Positions 1-12,185 of a stretch of DNA of 64,000 nucleotides are shown here, piece by piece. The DNA comes from Gyrodactylus bullatarudis. Taxonomy: Eukaryota; Platyhelminthes; Monogenea; Gyrodactylidea; Gyrodactylidae. The position numbers and the translations under genes are program-made. The notes beneath the pieces were generated by a model. It was not told where the DNA came from. It saw nothing but the letters and a program-made list of their open reading frames with translations, and made no database searches. Location: NCBI GenBank assembly GCA_012064415.1, contig SSNU01000185.1, forward strand, positions 113,634 to 177,633. The letters run 5' to 3'. How positions within the stretch are numbered: the stretch's first letter is position 1; each line of letters opens with the position of its first letter.

Positions 1-575
1 TTCTGGCGACTCTCTGAAACCATTCAATTTTTTCTGGGTTCCAACATCCAGAGCAGAACTCGACAACAGTTCGGGCAACCATTTTGTATAGGAATACCTT
101 CATAAAGTCATTTTTGGTACATTTGTGTATTTGTATACACCTGCTGACAAAAGACTTATAGATTTCCTTATAATGTTCTGTAAAATCAAGAAAATTATTA
201 TATTTAACTCCTAAATCACGAACCGTGAATTTGGGGTTTATTATTTTATCATTAATACATATATTATTGTTGATAGGAATTGTTGTGAAAGGAGTCATGT
301 AGAATGTTTTACTTTCATTTATGCTAAGCCCCAGAGTTAACAGATCATTAGTAAGGGATTTTAATGATGAGTTTATAAAATTTATATCGATAAAATCATC
401 AAAACTAAAAAATATTTTTCATATCGTCAGCATATTTAAAAATCTTAGCTCCGTCAACATTGATTTTTGAGAATACAATATTGAACAGTAGAGGTCCAAC
501 TCTAGAGCCATTTCTAGAGATGATTTCCAGTAAAATTTTTATAATATTGTATTTAAAAATACACATAATATCTTA
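1..575 (-). pseudogene. non-LTR retrotransposon reverse transcriptase fragment (jockey/CR1-like)
   Basis: The complement strand reads as the palm and thumb of a non-LTR reverse transcriptase. A GxxVGPLLFNI block at about 495-525 is followed by FKYADDM at about 417-440, the catalytic YADD box. Further down come a LTLGLSINESKT-like stretch (about 305-345), an FTVRDLGV block (about 220) and a C-terminal run like VVEFCSGCWNPEK near 35-80. The order fits the Jockey/CR1/I group. The frame is broken just after YADD, where MKNIF runs into a stop and the correct frame resumes one or two bases later. The copy is also cut at its upstream end near 575 and runs off the window at base 1. This is a dead fragment. 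The family assignment is by motif only. Confidence 0.75.
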
Positions 576-1405
576 TAATGATGCATAAAGTACTAAGGAT
601 AAAATATCAGGCATAGCCTTTCAATTTTCCAATAGTATATTGAACTGTATTAGTATAAATATGAAAATAAGAATCCCCTTGAAGAAAATTTTAAATTGAT
701 TTTTTGGCAGAAAACATGATATCGAGTTGGTTACTATTTTATCGTCTAACCATCAAAATAAACTGTAGCCGATTAAGGTAAGGATAACGTTAAGATAAAA
801 TTTTATATAGTTACTTAAGATTGAGATTTATGTAAAAATCATAAATTCTTATTATATTCCACAAATGCACATAGACTTCATCACCATTTTGTCATCTGAT
901 CCGGTGATATGCTCTTTTTCAATTGGTGCCATCTTGAAAGTGGATACTCAAGATTTAAAAATGATCTCATCAAAATATGACTTCGACGCTCAATTCTGGA
1001 TGCTTGATATTTCTTGAATACATTAAAAAATAATTTTTATTTGTACATTCGAACTATTGAACTAAATTAATCGAAGATTAATTCTTATTAGAAACAATTT
1101 ATTTGAGTAATTTTTTTAAATATTAAGAAAATTTTTAAATATATATTGATTGGGTATCATTCATATATAAAATTAAATATTTATTCGAATCACAAAAATA
1201 CAAGAGCAAATTTTGAATAAAATAAATTTTCAAGTAATAAGCTTACTGAGTGAGTATTTTCACTAATAAAAGAACATATTTTCATTCTGGCATGACGAGC
1301 ATTTTTAGAGAGCATACAGCAAAATTACAATCAGCAATCTCAAATTTTGATTCAATAACTTGAATTTTTTTCAATGTCACTCCTGAGTGGTTTGTTTGCA
1401 TTTTA
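576..1405. other. AT-rich stretch, nothing recognised
   Basis: I see no coding similarity, RNA gene or clear repeat boundary here. It is low-complexity AT-rich sequence between the RT fragment and the inverted-repeat element. Confidence 0.5.
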
Positions 1406-2491
1406 CAGGTGAAAGTCTTGTAAAGTGAGAAGAGATATATTAAAAGGGGATAGATCCTCGTATGTATAGGGCTAATTTGGGTTGAATATTATGGATTGCA
1501 TGGACCAATGAGAATCGAGGAAAGCTCGTGGGAGAATATCACGTTATTTTTTACCCTGATTCAATCTAAGCTTTTAAACTATATAAGAAATGAGAGTTAT
1601 TCATTTTTAATTTATAAATACGAACTGATCTTCCTCTATAAGCTCTTGCAATTTTATCATTGAAAAATGCTGAATAAGAAAAAAAAAATATTTGACTGAA
1701 TCTTGAGTTAAAAAGTATACCACTAGAAAACTGTTTTTTTCTAATTAAAAATAAAATGCCAATTCTCAATCCCACAAATACAGCATGATTCATTCATACA
1801 CAACAGAATGCGTAGACATTAGGATAGACCGTGACACTACCCCACCCCTTAACACTCGCTCTGGATGTTCAATTTTGCCTATGGGAGTTTCACTACAAAT
1901 GAAGGTTAAATCATACCAACCATTAGGTAATAGGAGTTGTAAGGAAAAACACCCATTTGGTTATCTCACGTAATACTCGTGCGTCAGTATGCCTATTATG
2001 TAAAGCTGCATGCTTTTTCTCAAACTAATAATTTTTTACTTCTTAAAAGTGTATTTGATTAAAGCAAATTATATTTAACCAAAATCATAAACCGATGAGT
2101 TTAGAATGGGATTAGCAGTCTAAAGTATTCAATCGTTCTTTTGAGCCTCTAAGAACTCTTAACTCTAGATAATTTCAAAGAATGTGTTTCTCTATTATTG
2201 TGTTTTGTATCAATTCAATGTTGTTCTGGATTGTTGATTCTATACAGTTTCCAGTTTCCTCACAACATTTAACGATTACATCAGGCCCGATACCATCACA
2301 GATATCAGCAATCTACGCAATCTTCTATCTGCAAGTTAAGCTTGCCATGTTTTTAAGATATTCCTCTTGATCAGATCTTATCTACTGTAGATTTGAACTT
2401 CCTGATAACGCCTACATCGATTATACGTTGAACATACGAGGATCTATCCCCTTTTAATATATCTCTTCTCACTTTACAAGACTTTCACCCG
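1406..2491. mobile_element. non-autonomous element with about 60-bp terminal inverted repeats (Tc1/mariner-like ends)
   Basis: The sequence at about 1406-1465 (CAGGTGAAAGTCTTG...) is repeated in inverse at about 2433-2491, nearly without mismatch. Both outer ends abut TA (1404-1405 and 2492-2493), as expected for a Tc1/mariner-type target duplication. The roughly 970-bp interior has only short open frames with no recognisable similarity, so this looks like a deletion derivative or MITE-like element mobilised in trans. The terminal dinucleotides resemble those of the element at 10273-12568 (CAGGTAAAACC). The superfamily call is an inference from termini and TSD only. Confidence 0.6.
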
Positions 2492-2493
2492 TA

Positions 2494-3131
2494 TACATAT
2501 AGCTCTAAGGGTCACTTTTTATCAAAGGGTGTTTTTTTTGAATACACATATTTGGTTTAAAAAGATTGATTAAGAATTCATCCTTCGATCACAAATATTT
2601 GCTGTTATCACCCGCATTCTCACGCAAAATCGAAATATTAGAAAATGGAAGCTTCACGGTTCTCCTGTTTGATATGTCTGGTCAATGCTGTCTTTTTTTT
2701 AATTTTATTGATAATTTTTTCATCGATCAAATTTTATATTGGAATTTATAAATTTAAAGCACGTTTTATTCTGGCTAACCCTTATGATTCAAACTGAATA
2801 ATAATTCTTGGGTTTTAAATGAAATTTTCAACTATGAACTATCATGTTGATTAATAAGATAAGCCAGTCGTCTCTCTATGTTATTGATGGAACCATCACT
2901 GAAAATTTTTATCTTTACTACAGTAAGATTTGAGCACAAAAACAGTCAAAATCATCCTTTCATCTCTGCCAAGTTTTATTAAAATATTAGTGTAACCTTC
3001 GTAATTATAAGTAAGAATACTTTAATTATTTGAACTTGAAAAATAGAATAGACAACAAATAATACAGTTTTATTCATAATATTTTTTTCTTTCCAACCAT
3101 CTAATATACCATATTATTTGAAATTATTTAA
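2494..3131. other. no recognisable feature
   Basis: AT-rich sequence with short chance frames only. Confidence 0.4.
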
Positions 3132-3251
3132 CCAAATTGTACACCAGTTTTTCAGCCTTTAGACCAGGTAATAATTTGGACTTTTGAATCTGGAATTCCT
3201 AAGAGTTGGGACATCGACAAAATTTGCGAGATGTATCAGAAGCTCAAATGA
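3132..3251 (+). pseudogene. pogo/Tigger transposase scrap (DDE1 third block)
   Basis: The frame beginning at 3132 reads PNCTPVFQPLDQVII and then about 25 more residues to a stop at 3249-3251. The PN-T-x-QPLDxGII pattern is the hallmark block carrying the third catalytic aspartate of pogo/Tigger/CENP-B-type transposases. A related block sits at about 51880. No other part of a transposase is visible next to it, so this is an isolated remnant. The short length limits certainty. Confidence 0.45.
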
Positions 3252-3497
3252 TGGTTTAAAGTTGAACTGTTTTAAAACCAACAAAATATTGAGTACAGAC
3301 AAAATACTGAATGTTGTAATAAACCAAACATTCTGAATATTTAAATGCTTTATGACTCATTGTTTTCTTTGGGGCAAGTCAAGTCCTTTTTGTAGAGGAA
3401 AAAACGTATTTTCGAGAAATTTTTTTTTTTTTAAGTTATAAATTCATTATCTTTTGGTTCTAAATTCATAAAGAATGTTAAAGAAAATTAGCGTATA

Positions 3498-3547
3498 TTT
3501 GAGTGATAAACGTTATATTTGTCTGGTTTCTTCAGACTCTACCCCGG
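3498..3547 (-). ncRNA. hammerhead-ribozyme-like motif, class 1, degenerate
   Basis: On the minus strand GAGT precedes CTGAAGA (3529-3535) and is complementary to ACTC just after the expected cleavage position (3501-3504), giving a 4-bp stem I. The GAAA box is damaged (CAAA). The sequence resembles the better copies at 15588 and 20158, including a CCGG-rich block upstream. Confidence 0.35.
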
Positions 3548-3799
3548 TAACATTTAAATAGAATTACAATGCAAAATATTCCCTGCTTCCATTGGTCCAT
3601 TTCGGGATTGTATTTTATTCATCACTAAGGGAGTGGGGAAAGAAAGGGAGATGTCAACGTGAAGGACTCTACTCACAACTTATTATTTCTGCCTTCTTAT
3701 AATCTGATCAATTTTCTGCTGCCCACTTTCTCTACATCGTTTTCTCTTCACTTTTTAACAACTTTTCTTTTCGGTGATTACAGGTTGGGTCATAACTAG

Positions 3800-4100
3800 A
3801 TTCCACTATTCCTTAAACTCTCTTAGTGATTTTACAAAGTTGGATAGATATATAACGAAAATATACCCTCACACACATCCATGAATTTCACTCAGAGTTT
3901 GAACATTGAAGTATAGCAATAGCATTATAAAAACCAATAATGATTTTTCTCTGTTCTGTTCAATCAACTATGATTCGATGTTGTGTACAAGATGATATTA
4001 AAACAAAATTATATTTACAAATTAAATCATTTTTTATATGGAAGTATCAGAAAAATACACTACCTTTGAATCCTCTCAGTGATATGCTTGCTCTTACTCT
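3800..4100. repeat. left member of a rearranged local repeat pair
   Basis: Three pieces here recur at 5903-6500. Positions 3800-3833 (ending in the CTCTTAGTGAT motif) recur directly at about 6470-6500. Positions 3845-3925 (with the CCTCACACACATCCATGAA motif) recur inverted at about 6340-6415. Positions 3975-4100 (GTGTACAAGAT through CTCAGTGATATGCTTGCT) recur directly at about 5903-6000. They flank the Gypsy pol remnant. The mixture of orientations is not a simple LTR pair. Confidence 0.5.
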
Positions 4101-4739
4101 TCAAAACATGGCGAAATGTAACATTATGAATACGCTCTCCATCCCTGAATCTGTTGCAAAATTTGATGACTTCTTTATGACTACTTCAGTCTTTTTGAAC
4201 GACTTTTGTAAGACGCAACCAGCCAAAATAAGATGATTATGTGGTCTCCTGGAAAGACAATTGACCAGGATTATACGAACTATTTATACAAACAACTCCA
4301 TTTTTAATGAAAGTACTTGGACGTAATTCGTGAGGGCCATCAGGAAGTACATGTTTTGATGGGTTTTTGTATTAATAGGAGAGGATGGTGTATGTCAATA
4401 TATATTTAATATCTGAGGTGAAGAGTGTATGTACAAAAAGATGAATAGTGAACTGAGTAGTGGCGTACGAGGTGTTTGTAGAGGAATGAATAGAATGTTC
4501 GATAATTTCTTACCTGGGTTTTTATACATTGTGGCGTGGTCAATGTCTAACCAATCAGCGTTGAGTATTTTTTGGATCATTTTCTTGATCTTGTATTTCG
4601 TGTTACAGATTTTATTTTTAAATATTCTCTTTCTTCGAGTGCTTTTTGTTGTTTATTTAATGACGATTTGGGAAGTTAGGGCAGAAATATAGCAAATATC
4701 GAAATACACTTTTCAAGGTTTTTGAGTTACTATAGAAAG

Positions 4740-5690
4740 AGGCTCCTTGAAATTGGAAACCTTAATTCACGGAGGCTTAAAATTTGGTTAAGATTGCGAA
4801 GACGTTCCTGCACTTCTTTGACCCAAATAAAAATCTGTTTCTCAGCACTGACGGATCTGCAAATGGTTTGGGAGCGGTAACCTCATACGACGCTGATATG
4901 AAATTGTTAGTGCAATATGCTAGTCGCACGCTACGCCCAGCGGAGTAGAAATACTAAATATGGAGAGAGGCCCTCGCTATTGTGTATGGTATGAGAAAAT
5001 TCTATAGATTCTTAATTGGTCAGAAGTTCATCATCTAAACGGATGACGAACCCATAAGATTCATATTTGCTGATTTAAGGGAGAAGAGGCGGATCTCATT
5101 CCACATTGTAACTTTCACTATTCATTTTTCATATCAAGTACAGAGAAGGACAACTCATGGCATTTTCTGATGCACTCTCTAGGATTAGCCTGTTTCAAGA
5201 AAAAGATTTTATTTCTGATGATTACCCCAGGTCAATCTTGTTATAGAGGAATCAGATCATATACTCAATAAAATTAGAAATATAGCTGAGAACTTGTATG
5301 TTTTATTATTGAAGCAAATTGATCGATCGTGCAAGGGTAACAATAAGTTGGTGAGAAAATTCCTACCGTTAAAATAAGATCTTTATGTTTACGACAAGAT
5401 AGATTATCTGGACCAAGAACCTGTTATTTCTCGTGAGCTCCGGTCGGAGGTGTTATAGTTGCTGCATGCGAATAACCCAGCTCAGAAAGCCATGTATGAG
5501 GTAGCTAAGCTTTTGGTGGCCAGGTATGTATGCTGACGTAATAAAATTTGATAACTCTTGCTTAACTTGTCAGAAAAATCGTCGGAGGCCCCTAAATGCC
5601 AACCTTGGGTCCTGGAGTGAACCGCAAGCCTGTTTTGAAAGGGTTAATGCTGATGTTGTTCAAAATGATGGCTGACGAAAAACTCGACAC
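4740..5690 (+). pseudogene. Gypsy-type LTR retrotransposon pol remnant (RNase H to integrase zinc region)
   Basis: The reading frame at about 4815-4947 gives an RNase H start (STDGSANGLGAV) and an ASRTLRPAE stretch. It continues through REALAIVYGMRKFYRFLIGQKF (written here as a family block, positions about 4960-5030) and a TDDEPI motif, typical of the Ty3/Gypsy RT-RNase H boundary. Near 5455-5620 an LHANNPAQKAM stretch and a CLTCQKNRRRPLN stretch match the HHCC zinc-binding region that precedes the integrase core. The integrase catalytic core, gag and protease are not seen. Many stops and frameshifts break the frame. Its base composition is visibly less AT-rich than its flanks. It is a dead remnant, and no LTR pair could be defined. 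Confidence 0.7.
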
Positions 5691-5701
5691 GCACATGAAA
5701 G

Positions 5702-5901
5702 AACAACAATGGTCGACTGATCCATGATACGGTCACTATCAAAGTGGACAAGATTGTTTCTTCCCCCATTATGATTAATCATGATCCCACTGACTCGGCT
5801 GATGACCTCCAAATGATAGCAACAGAAAAATCCACCAGGCTGAAATGTCCACGTAAAATACTGATAGAGGTATGTAATAGAACAATAAAAGGGGATAATT
5901 A
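5702..5901 (+). other. unrecognised coding-like open stretch ending near a splice-donor-like site
   Basis: From 5702 the frame stays open for about 65 codons, with balanced amino-acid composition and better GC than its surroundings. It reads NNNGRLIHDTVTIKVDKIV and continues, ending in a stop after KGDN. Near its end the bases GAG followed by GTATGT resemble a 5' splice donor. No family is recognised. It could be a further piece of the Gypsy element or a captured exon. Confidence 0.25.
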
Positions 5902-5902
5902 G

Positions 5903-6500
5903 GTGATGTGTACAAGATAATATTATAACAAATTACATTTACCAATCATACCATTGTTTATATGAAAATATCAGAATCCTCTCAGTGACATGCTTGCTTT
6001 TACTATTTAGGACAAACTTATTTCATTTTCTGGAATTTGGAATTAACCAGACTTTAAATATGCATGCAGACTTTCTTAATTGTTGAGATTTTATAGATGC
6101 TGGATTTTCAAAAATATTAAAAATCCTAAGTACCTTTCTCAATTATCTATTTTAATCTAAAAATTAATTAACTTCTTTTTATTATTGAAAAAAAACTTTT
6201 GGTTGAAATTGCAGATAGATGAAATAAATTTATTTTTGAGAAGAAAATAGAAAATAGATGATTTATTCTGATAGTTCAGCTTCTAAGACATGTTACGCAA
6301 AAATAATAATGCTAATATTTTCACAAATAAGAATGTTATGCATATCTATACTTCAATGTTCAGACTCTGAATGAAATTCATGGATGTGTGTGAGGGTATA
6401 AATTTTCGTTATATATCATCGAATAGACCATAGCATCCATTATCCATTCAACTCTACGTCTGATTTTCGATTCCACTATTCCTTAAACTCTCTTGGTGAT
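5903..6500. repeat. right member of the rearranged local repeat pair
   Basis: Contains direct and inverted counterparts of 3800-4100 (see that entry) on the far side of the Gypsy remnant. Confidence 0.5.
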
Positions 6501-8509
6501 TGAATGTATTTATCTTACAGAAGATCTAGTTAAAACCCAAATTGACTAACTGAATGAAACAGAAAATTAAAGTTAGGATCAGAATAAAAACATTGAAATT
6601 AGCTTGATCGAATTAGTCTAAACTCATTCAATATACTTATCAATAAATTTTGTGATCTTCCGGCGTGAAATTTTTCAGAAAAATAAATAAATCAATTTTT
6701 TCGAATCTTATAAAAATTCAATTATTTAAACAGAACAGTCAATGAAATGTAATACCCTTATATCATATTTTTAACAATCAATTATTATTCATAAAAATAT
6801 TATTAATAAAAATTTAAAAGAATGTTAAGGTAGAAACTTGTTTACAAGCCAAAGATATTATTTTAAAAATATCAAGCCTTATTTGGGTAATCCTTAATAG
6901 CCTGAACTAGCAAATATTGAATATCAAATTTTAAAATAAAATTGATAAAATCTTGAAAATGTAGACAAGGACACCGAACCCAAGAGTCCTTGGACCAACT
7001 GAAAAAATAAAATCCTCTCCTTGTATGTGTATTACACAGTGTATGACATGGTTAAACGATTCACGCATATATCTGGAATATATAATACACTTGATATACG
7101 ATTTCAAGGAAAATGAGAAAAATTTAATTCATCCCCCATTTAGCGGGTTTCTCACTTTCACTTGTAATTTCTATCCACTTACAGGTTTCCCATTTTCACA
7201 GTAACATACATAATTAGAATATTTGAATAGTTTTTCGATTAATTAAACAATTATTACTATATTATTTTGCTTTATTGCTATTTAAATATCATCCCCATTT
7301 AAAAATTATTTTTTTAATTTTTTCTTTTCGTTTTAAATTAGTGATTCATTTCAAAAGTACGTTTTTTCAAAAAATATATACAATGTTAAGCGGTAGAAAT
7401 ATCTTGCAAATCATTAAATCTTTCTACTGGCGTATTCTGTATGTATGTATTTATTTCGGTCTCCTAATACTTAACACTCCCATAATATTGACATCCTTAT
7501 TATTATCGCCGTGATAGATTCTTCCAAGCTAAAGCAAAACTAGATTGTTTCTCTAGTTATTAACTTATGTTGACTTTAAGAGAGCATTTTTTTGAAATTG
7601 AGTCTAAGTTAATGTCCTTCAGGACATTAATTCTTGGGTCATTCCATTTTCATATCAACGATTGCTCGAGACTTAAGATTTCTCACCTCTGTGGATTTTC
7701 TAACAAACAGCTAGGATCTCAAAGTTTCTTTTTACCGAAAGTAATTTGATGGATTTTTTCAAGATGAGAACTGTTGATTTTAATGTCATTAGTTTGTCTC
7801 AATTTAATTAAAATTTTTCTTGGATACAGTAATTTATATTAGAAGAATAGGTAACGATAAAAAGTGTATTTTAAACTATTTCAAAATTATTCGATTTTAA
7901 TCCTTCTTTAGGACTTTGAATATCAAGTGAGCTTTAATAAAATTTAAGTAAATAAAACGATTCGTTAAATGTAAAAATCAATTGAAATTCCGCATATTTT
8001 TAAGTTTATGTCCTAACCCTTCGCAAGGGTAGAGAATATACTAAGTGTATATGGTGTGTGTGTAGGTATATGCTTAGACTTTAATCAACCTTTAAAATGC
8101 TCTAGAAACCGTAAACAACTTGTAGAGCCACAAGGTAATAAATTGTTCTGGGGGCTTCTTAAAAAACTTCTAGTGACCTTTTATGTAAAAAAGTATAATC
8201 TTGTTAAATTAAGAGATGATATCAAATTCGTGGGACATTATCTGCCTTATTTTCTGAAAGATATTCCGAGGTTGCTGACCATCAGTCATGCTGGATAGAC
8301 AGACGAGAGGTTTAGAGGTGAATAAAAAACTCTTCAGACCTTAGAAAAATTATATACATACAAAAAACATATGTTAGCCTGTGGAAGGTTGTTTATTAAC
8401 TAATGTTAAGGCAAGGTTTTCTAATGCCACAGTGGTTGCCATGCTAGGGGTGGGAATCAAATTTTTGATTTCCTTGGGTTTTGTTCACATTGTTCTTGAT
8501 TCTCTCAGT
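6501..8509. other. AT-rich sequence, no gene recognised
   Basis: Short open frames at 7275-7514, 7567-7749 and 8056-8298 have no recognisable similarity and look like chance frames. No RNA gene or repeat boundary was seen. Confidence 0.4.
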
Positions 8510-9135
8510 TGATTGTGTTGGGCTCTGAAGAAGACTTACTGGTCGGTATTTATTTTTCGTGTAGTACTGCATCTAAGATTTTCACAGGTTTGCTCTTGGG
8601 TTTATCAACTGATGATGAGGTCTGTGTATTTTGTACTGAGGTTGAGCCTGGATTGTAGAGGTTTTCAGTATTATTTGTCAATTTGGATACTTTGTTGATG
8701 ATGTTACGAGCTTAGTGGAAATTCATACCTGTGAAGCCGAGATTCCGTCCTAGGTGTTTTTTCGCACAAAGTGCTGGTTTCTCTTCGTTAATCAATTTTG
8801 CTTCGGCTATATATATCTAGGATCTTTTTAGACTGTGCTTTTCCGAGTTTTGGATCTGCCATATACGTTATACTGAAGTTTTCTATACCAGCAGTGTGAT
8901 TTGATGCTTTTAAGTTGTCCTGCATGGAGGAGTTTATATTTGTTTTGCTCAAGTGTTCCTTGCATCTCGCAGCATGGGTTCTTGTTGTCATCCCGATGTA
9001 TGTTAGATCACATAAGCATTTGAACTCGTGAATAAAATTGCTTCTGTTTAGACAATGGATCCTTTTGGGTCCTTGTTACGATCATTGCATAGATTGGGGG
9101 AGAGATACTGAATCTGGTGGCCAGGGAAGGTTTAT
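8510..9135 (-). pseudogene. Penelope-like element, GIY-YIG endonuclease end (family 3)
   Basis: On the minus strand about 9045-8790 reads FIHEFKCLCDLTYIGMTTR and then a KEHLSK/NLKASNHTAGIENFSI run. This is the Penelope-type GIY-YIG domain with its preceding cysteine pair. After a frameshift a C-terminal NEEKPALCAKKHLGRNLGF stretch follows at about 8785-8730, close to the end of the nearly full copy at 41060-43550. The AGAGCCCAACA-type 3' flank near 8515 also resembles that copy. The reverse transcriptase is missing, so the copy is 5'-truncated and frame-broken. Confidence 0.75.
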
Positions 9136-10137
9136 TTAGTTTGTTTCGCTCTTTGAAATGAACCAAAAATCATTGCTGTGTCTTTAGTAATGTCACGCCA
9201 AAAAGACAAAGAAAGGTGTGCTTCGACATTTACTGTATTTTTACCCCAACTTCCCACATTGCTATAAAACAATCATTTAATTAACATAACATAAAAACAC
9301 CCAAAAAATATGAATATTAAAAAAAAATAAAACCTGTAACATTAAATCCGAGATAAGAAAATGATCCATCAAATACTGAACACTTAATTTAACATAAGAT
9401 TATAAATAACTATTTTAGATTTTTAAAAGAGGAGACTATTTTCGTAGGTACCTACAATCTAATTTTAGTGGAATCTTTTTTCGGGCCCTATTATTAGTCA
9501 CCCAGAAAATCTACAGTATTTATATAACGTTTTTAGAATGGCATCAAAATGTGTTCACCTGGCTCATCAGATTTTGCTCCAAAAGATCCTTCAGGAAATT
9601 TATCGAGATGGCTGTATAAATAGTGAATTTTTTATATAATCCACAATCGCTAGCCGTAATTCTTTCTTTCTTCTGTTCAATTTAGAGATAAATCTAAGGT
9701 CAAACATGATTTTCTTGATTTCAGGCCCTTTCAAAATACCCTTTCTCGTGTAATCATGATTTATCTGATAAGTTTTTAATAAACTGATCCAAGCTTGAGA
9801 TGCAGAGGCGAGATAATGTTTTTATCAGACGAAACAAACGGATTTCGAGCTCGATTGAAACTGATTGGTCAATCGAGTTTCGGGGTCATTGTTTCCTCTT
9901 CACATATCTGTCGATTAACGGTTGCCCACTTAAACTTGCGTTTTCTACTTTTTCTCTTATTTGCGGGTGTTAAACATTTGAGCATTTTTGTTTCGCTAAT
10001 TATGTGTTATTTATGACGGAGTAATGATGTGAAGTTTTTATTCAACTCCTGACTGGAATATAAAATCTTTTAATTCAACAAGGTAGCTTTGCTTTTCGAC
10101 TTAAAAATTAGTGCTAAATCCGCTTTTAAATTGTATA
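9136..10137. other. no recognisable feature
   Basis: AT-rich sequence. The open frame at 9795-10016 has no similarity that I recognise. Confidence 0.4.
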
Positions 10138-10215
10138 TGTTACCGTAAAAACCCTGAATCAGTAAATTTCTAGATTTACTAGCACAAAGCCTGAATCAGT
10201 ACAAAGACTGAACAT
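10138..10215 (+). repeat. terminal fragment of a TGTTAC-ended element (family B)
   Basis: Begins TGTTACCGTAAAAACCC after a TATA and continues with CTGAATCAGT and TAGATTTACTAG motifs. Related termini occur at 36529-36600 and, inverted, at 27120-27177. The partner end was not found here. The TGTTAC start and TATA flank resemble the Ginger-type elements further right. Confidence 0.55.
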
Positions 10216-10965
10216 CGAAAAGAATAATTGAAAATCAGGATTTAAGATTATTTTCTCAGATTATAATAATAATACAGGTAAAACCCCCTGAAAGTAGAAC
10301 AGATTAATATTAATCGGGATAGTATCCCTATTATATAGGGTTTTTTGGGGAGAATCCTAGTTTCGTTTCATTGGTGAGTCCCCATAGACCAATCAGAGTC
10401 TAGTATATATTTTCGTAATTTTCTGAAGTAAGATAAATCTTTTTACATGAATGAAAAGAGAATTTTTCGAGCTATCTCAATTATTAAAAATAATTTTCCT
10501 AGCATACTGAATAAAAATCTTCTTTATTTATTTTTTAGACAATATGAGTAGCACCATTCAAAAGAGCAAAAAAATTATGTACATTGTCAAATCTTCCATA
10601 AACCACAATTAAAACCGTAGGAATAGTTTGATTTCGAAGTTATATCCCGATTTGATAGATAAAACGAAGGTTAAAAATCATTTCTATCGAAATTCACAAC
10701 TCTGATTCCCCTGTACACCCTTATTACGAATAAATCTATCCTGAAAACATATTACGTCATGGTTATGACCCCCAATGCATTGATGTGTGACAAACTATAG
10801 ACCCCTTTTTCATTCAAAAAACAATGATTGCATATGATGATAACTTTAATCATGGGGGAATAGTGTATGTTAAGATACCATTCAATAGTCTTTAGAGCAT
10901 GAAAAACACTACGCTTCTCAGTGTTAGTTCATTTTGAATGGTGCTACTCATATTATCTAAAAAAA

Positions 10966-11014
10966 TTAAATAAAGAAGTTTTTTATTCAGTATGCTAGGA
11001 AAATTATTTTTAAT
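10966..11014 (+). repeat. 49-bp target-site duplication, left copy
   Basis: Starts TTAAATAAAGAAG and ends ATTTTTAAT. Identical by eye to 12310-12358. The two copies bracket the PLE insertion in the foldback element's right arm. Confidence 0.75.
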
Positions 11015-11955
11015 GCTTAATGAACAAAATGAAGAACTACCTTTCTTAGATGTACAACTATCGAGAACCACATCAGGAGAAAAAAAGAGAAGAATATATA
11101 GAAAAACCTCATTCACAAGAAAATAACTTCATTACTACATTTTGCCCAAGAGAATACAAAAGAGGACTGATAATATCCTTGTTTACTCGTGCTAAACGAA
11201 TAGTATCTGAGGAATTTTGGGAAGAAGAAAAACAAAAACTAATGGAAATTTTTATAAAAAATGACTACCCCATAACTTTCATCAAGAGTACCTTAGAGTT
11301 CATAGAAGAGGAACAAAACATCAAACCTAACGAAGAGGAGAAACGAGAAATAAGACTATACATACCATTCAAAGGAGATCAGACCAGCTCAATATACAAG
11401 AAAAAACTAAAGGAAAGGTTCGACAAAACATTCCCAGACAAAACCCTAAGAATATTTTCCAAAACCAAATTTTTTTCAAACCAAACCAAAGATAAACTAG
11501 ACCCATTGAAACAGACTCACGTTGTATATAAGCTCAAATGTTTTTGCAATTCTGAGTACATAGGACATACCTATCGACGTCTTGAAGAATGGATAAATGA
11601 ACATCTATACACTGGGACGACATCGGTCAGAGAACACCTGAGAGAAAGTCCAGAAAAAGTTTCTCCATCAAAATTTGAGATCCTTTACAAACAACCAGGG
11701 AAAAATCTGACAGCTCTCAAGACAGCAGAGGCTCTTTTCATTGAAAAAGAAAAGCCAAACTTGTGCGTACAGAAAGTAGCTATCAAACCACTAGTCCTAC
11801 CTAGAGGAACTTCAAAAACAATAGACACAAATGAAGAGACTAGAGAGAAATTAGCTAATTCCCAACCTTCAACCAGATCCAGACCAAGAAAAAGGAATAT
11901 GGCGGAAGGAAACCAAGATCAGAAAAAGATAACCAGATATTTCTCTCAAAATTAA
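11015..11955 (+). pseudogene. Penelope-like RT thumb plus GIY-YIG endonuclease
   Basis: In the first frame the protein begins with EELPFLDVQLSR, the last RT palm motif, and RRIYRKTSFTRK. A single-base shift near 11122 moves it into the long frame that continues from about 11125 to 11955. There a KRGLIISLFTRAKRIVSEE thumb block is followed by YIPFKGDQ and KLDPLKQTHVVYK. The GIY-YIG core follows (KCFCNSEYIGHTYRRLEE) with downstream EHL, and a late ALFIEKEKPNLCVQK helix. A basic serine-rich tail (residues about 255-300) ends the protein. Closest copies in the window are 35683-35950 and 39285-40220. The endonuclease part is uninterrupted, but the RT is missing, so it cannot be autonomous. Confidence 0.85.
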
Positions 11956-12185
11956 TACTAACAGAACTCAGATAATTAAACTCAAACCAATATTTTTCAA
12001 AATCCTGTTTAGCATGTTCTATTCCATTGAAAGACCGTACACAAATGTACCAAGAACCAGTATAGACACGCACATGGTAACTCTCCCACCACCAAATGTA
12101 CTCGCATAATACCAACACCAAGAAAACCGAATACCAAAAGAAGCACACACGCACTCACCTCTAAGGAGGTGAACAAAAAGGAGAG

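Noticed and set aside
4740..5690. Complete LTR retrotransposon or endogenous retrovirus
   Set aside because: Only RNase H and the integrase zinc region can be recognised, with many stops. No gag, protease, integrase core, envelope-like frame or LTR pair was found.
8515..8565. Hammerhead-like CTGAAGAAGACTTACTGGTC on the plus strand
   Set aside because: GAC/GTC could pair as stem II, but GGTA stands where GAAA is needed, no stem I pairing was found, and it is on the strand opposite to the neighbouring PLE.
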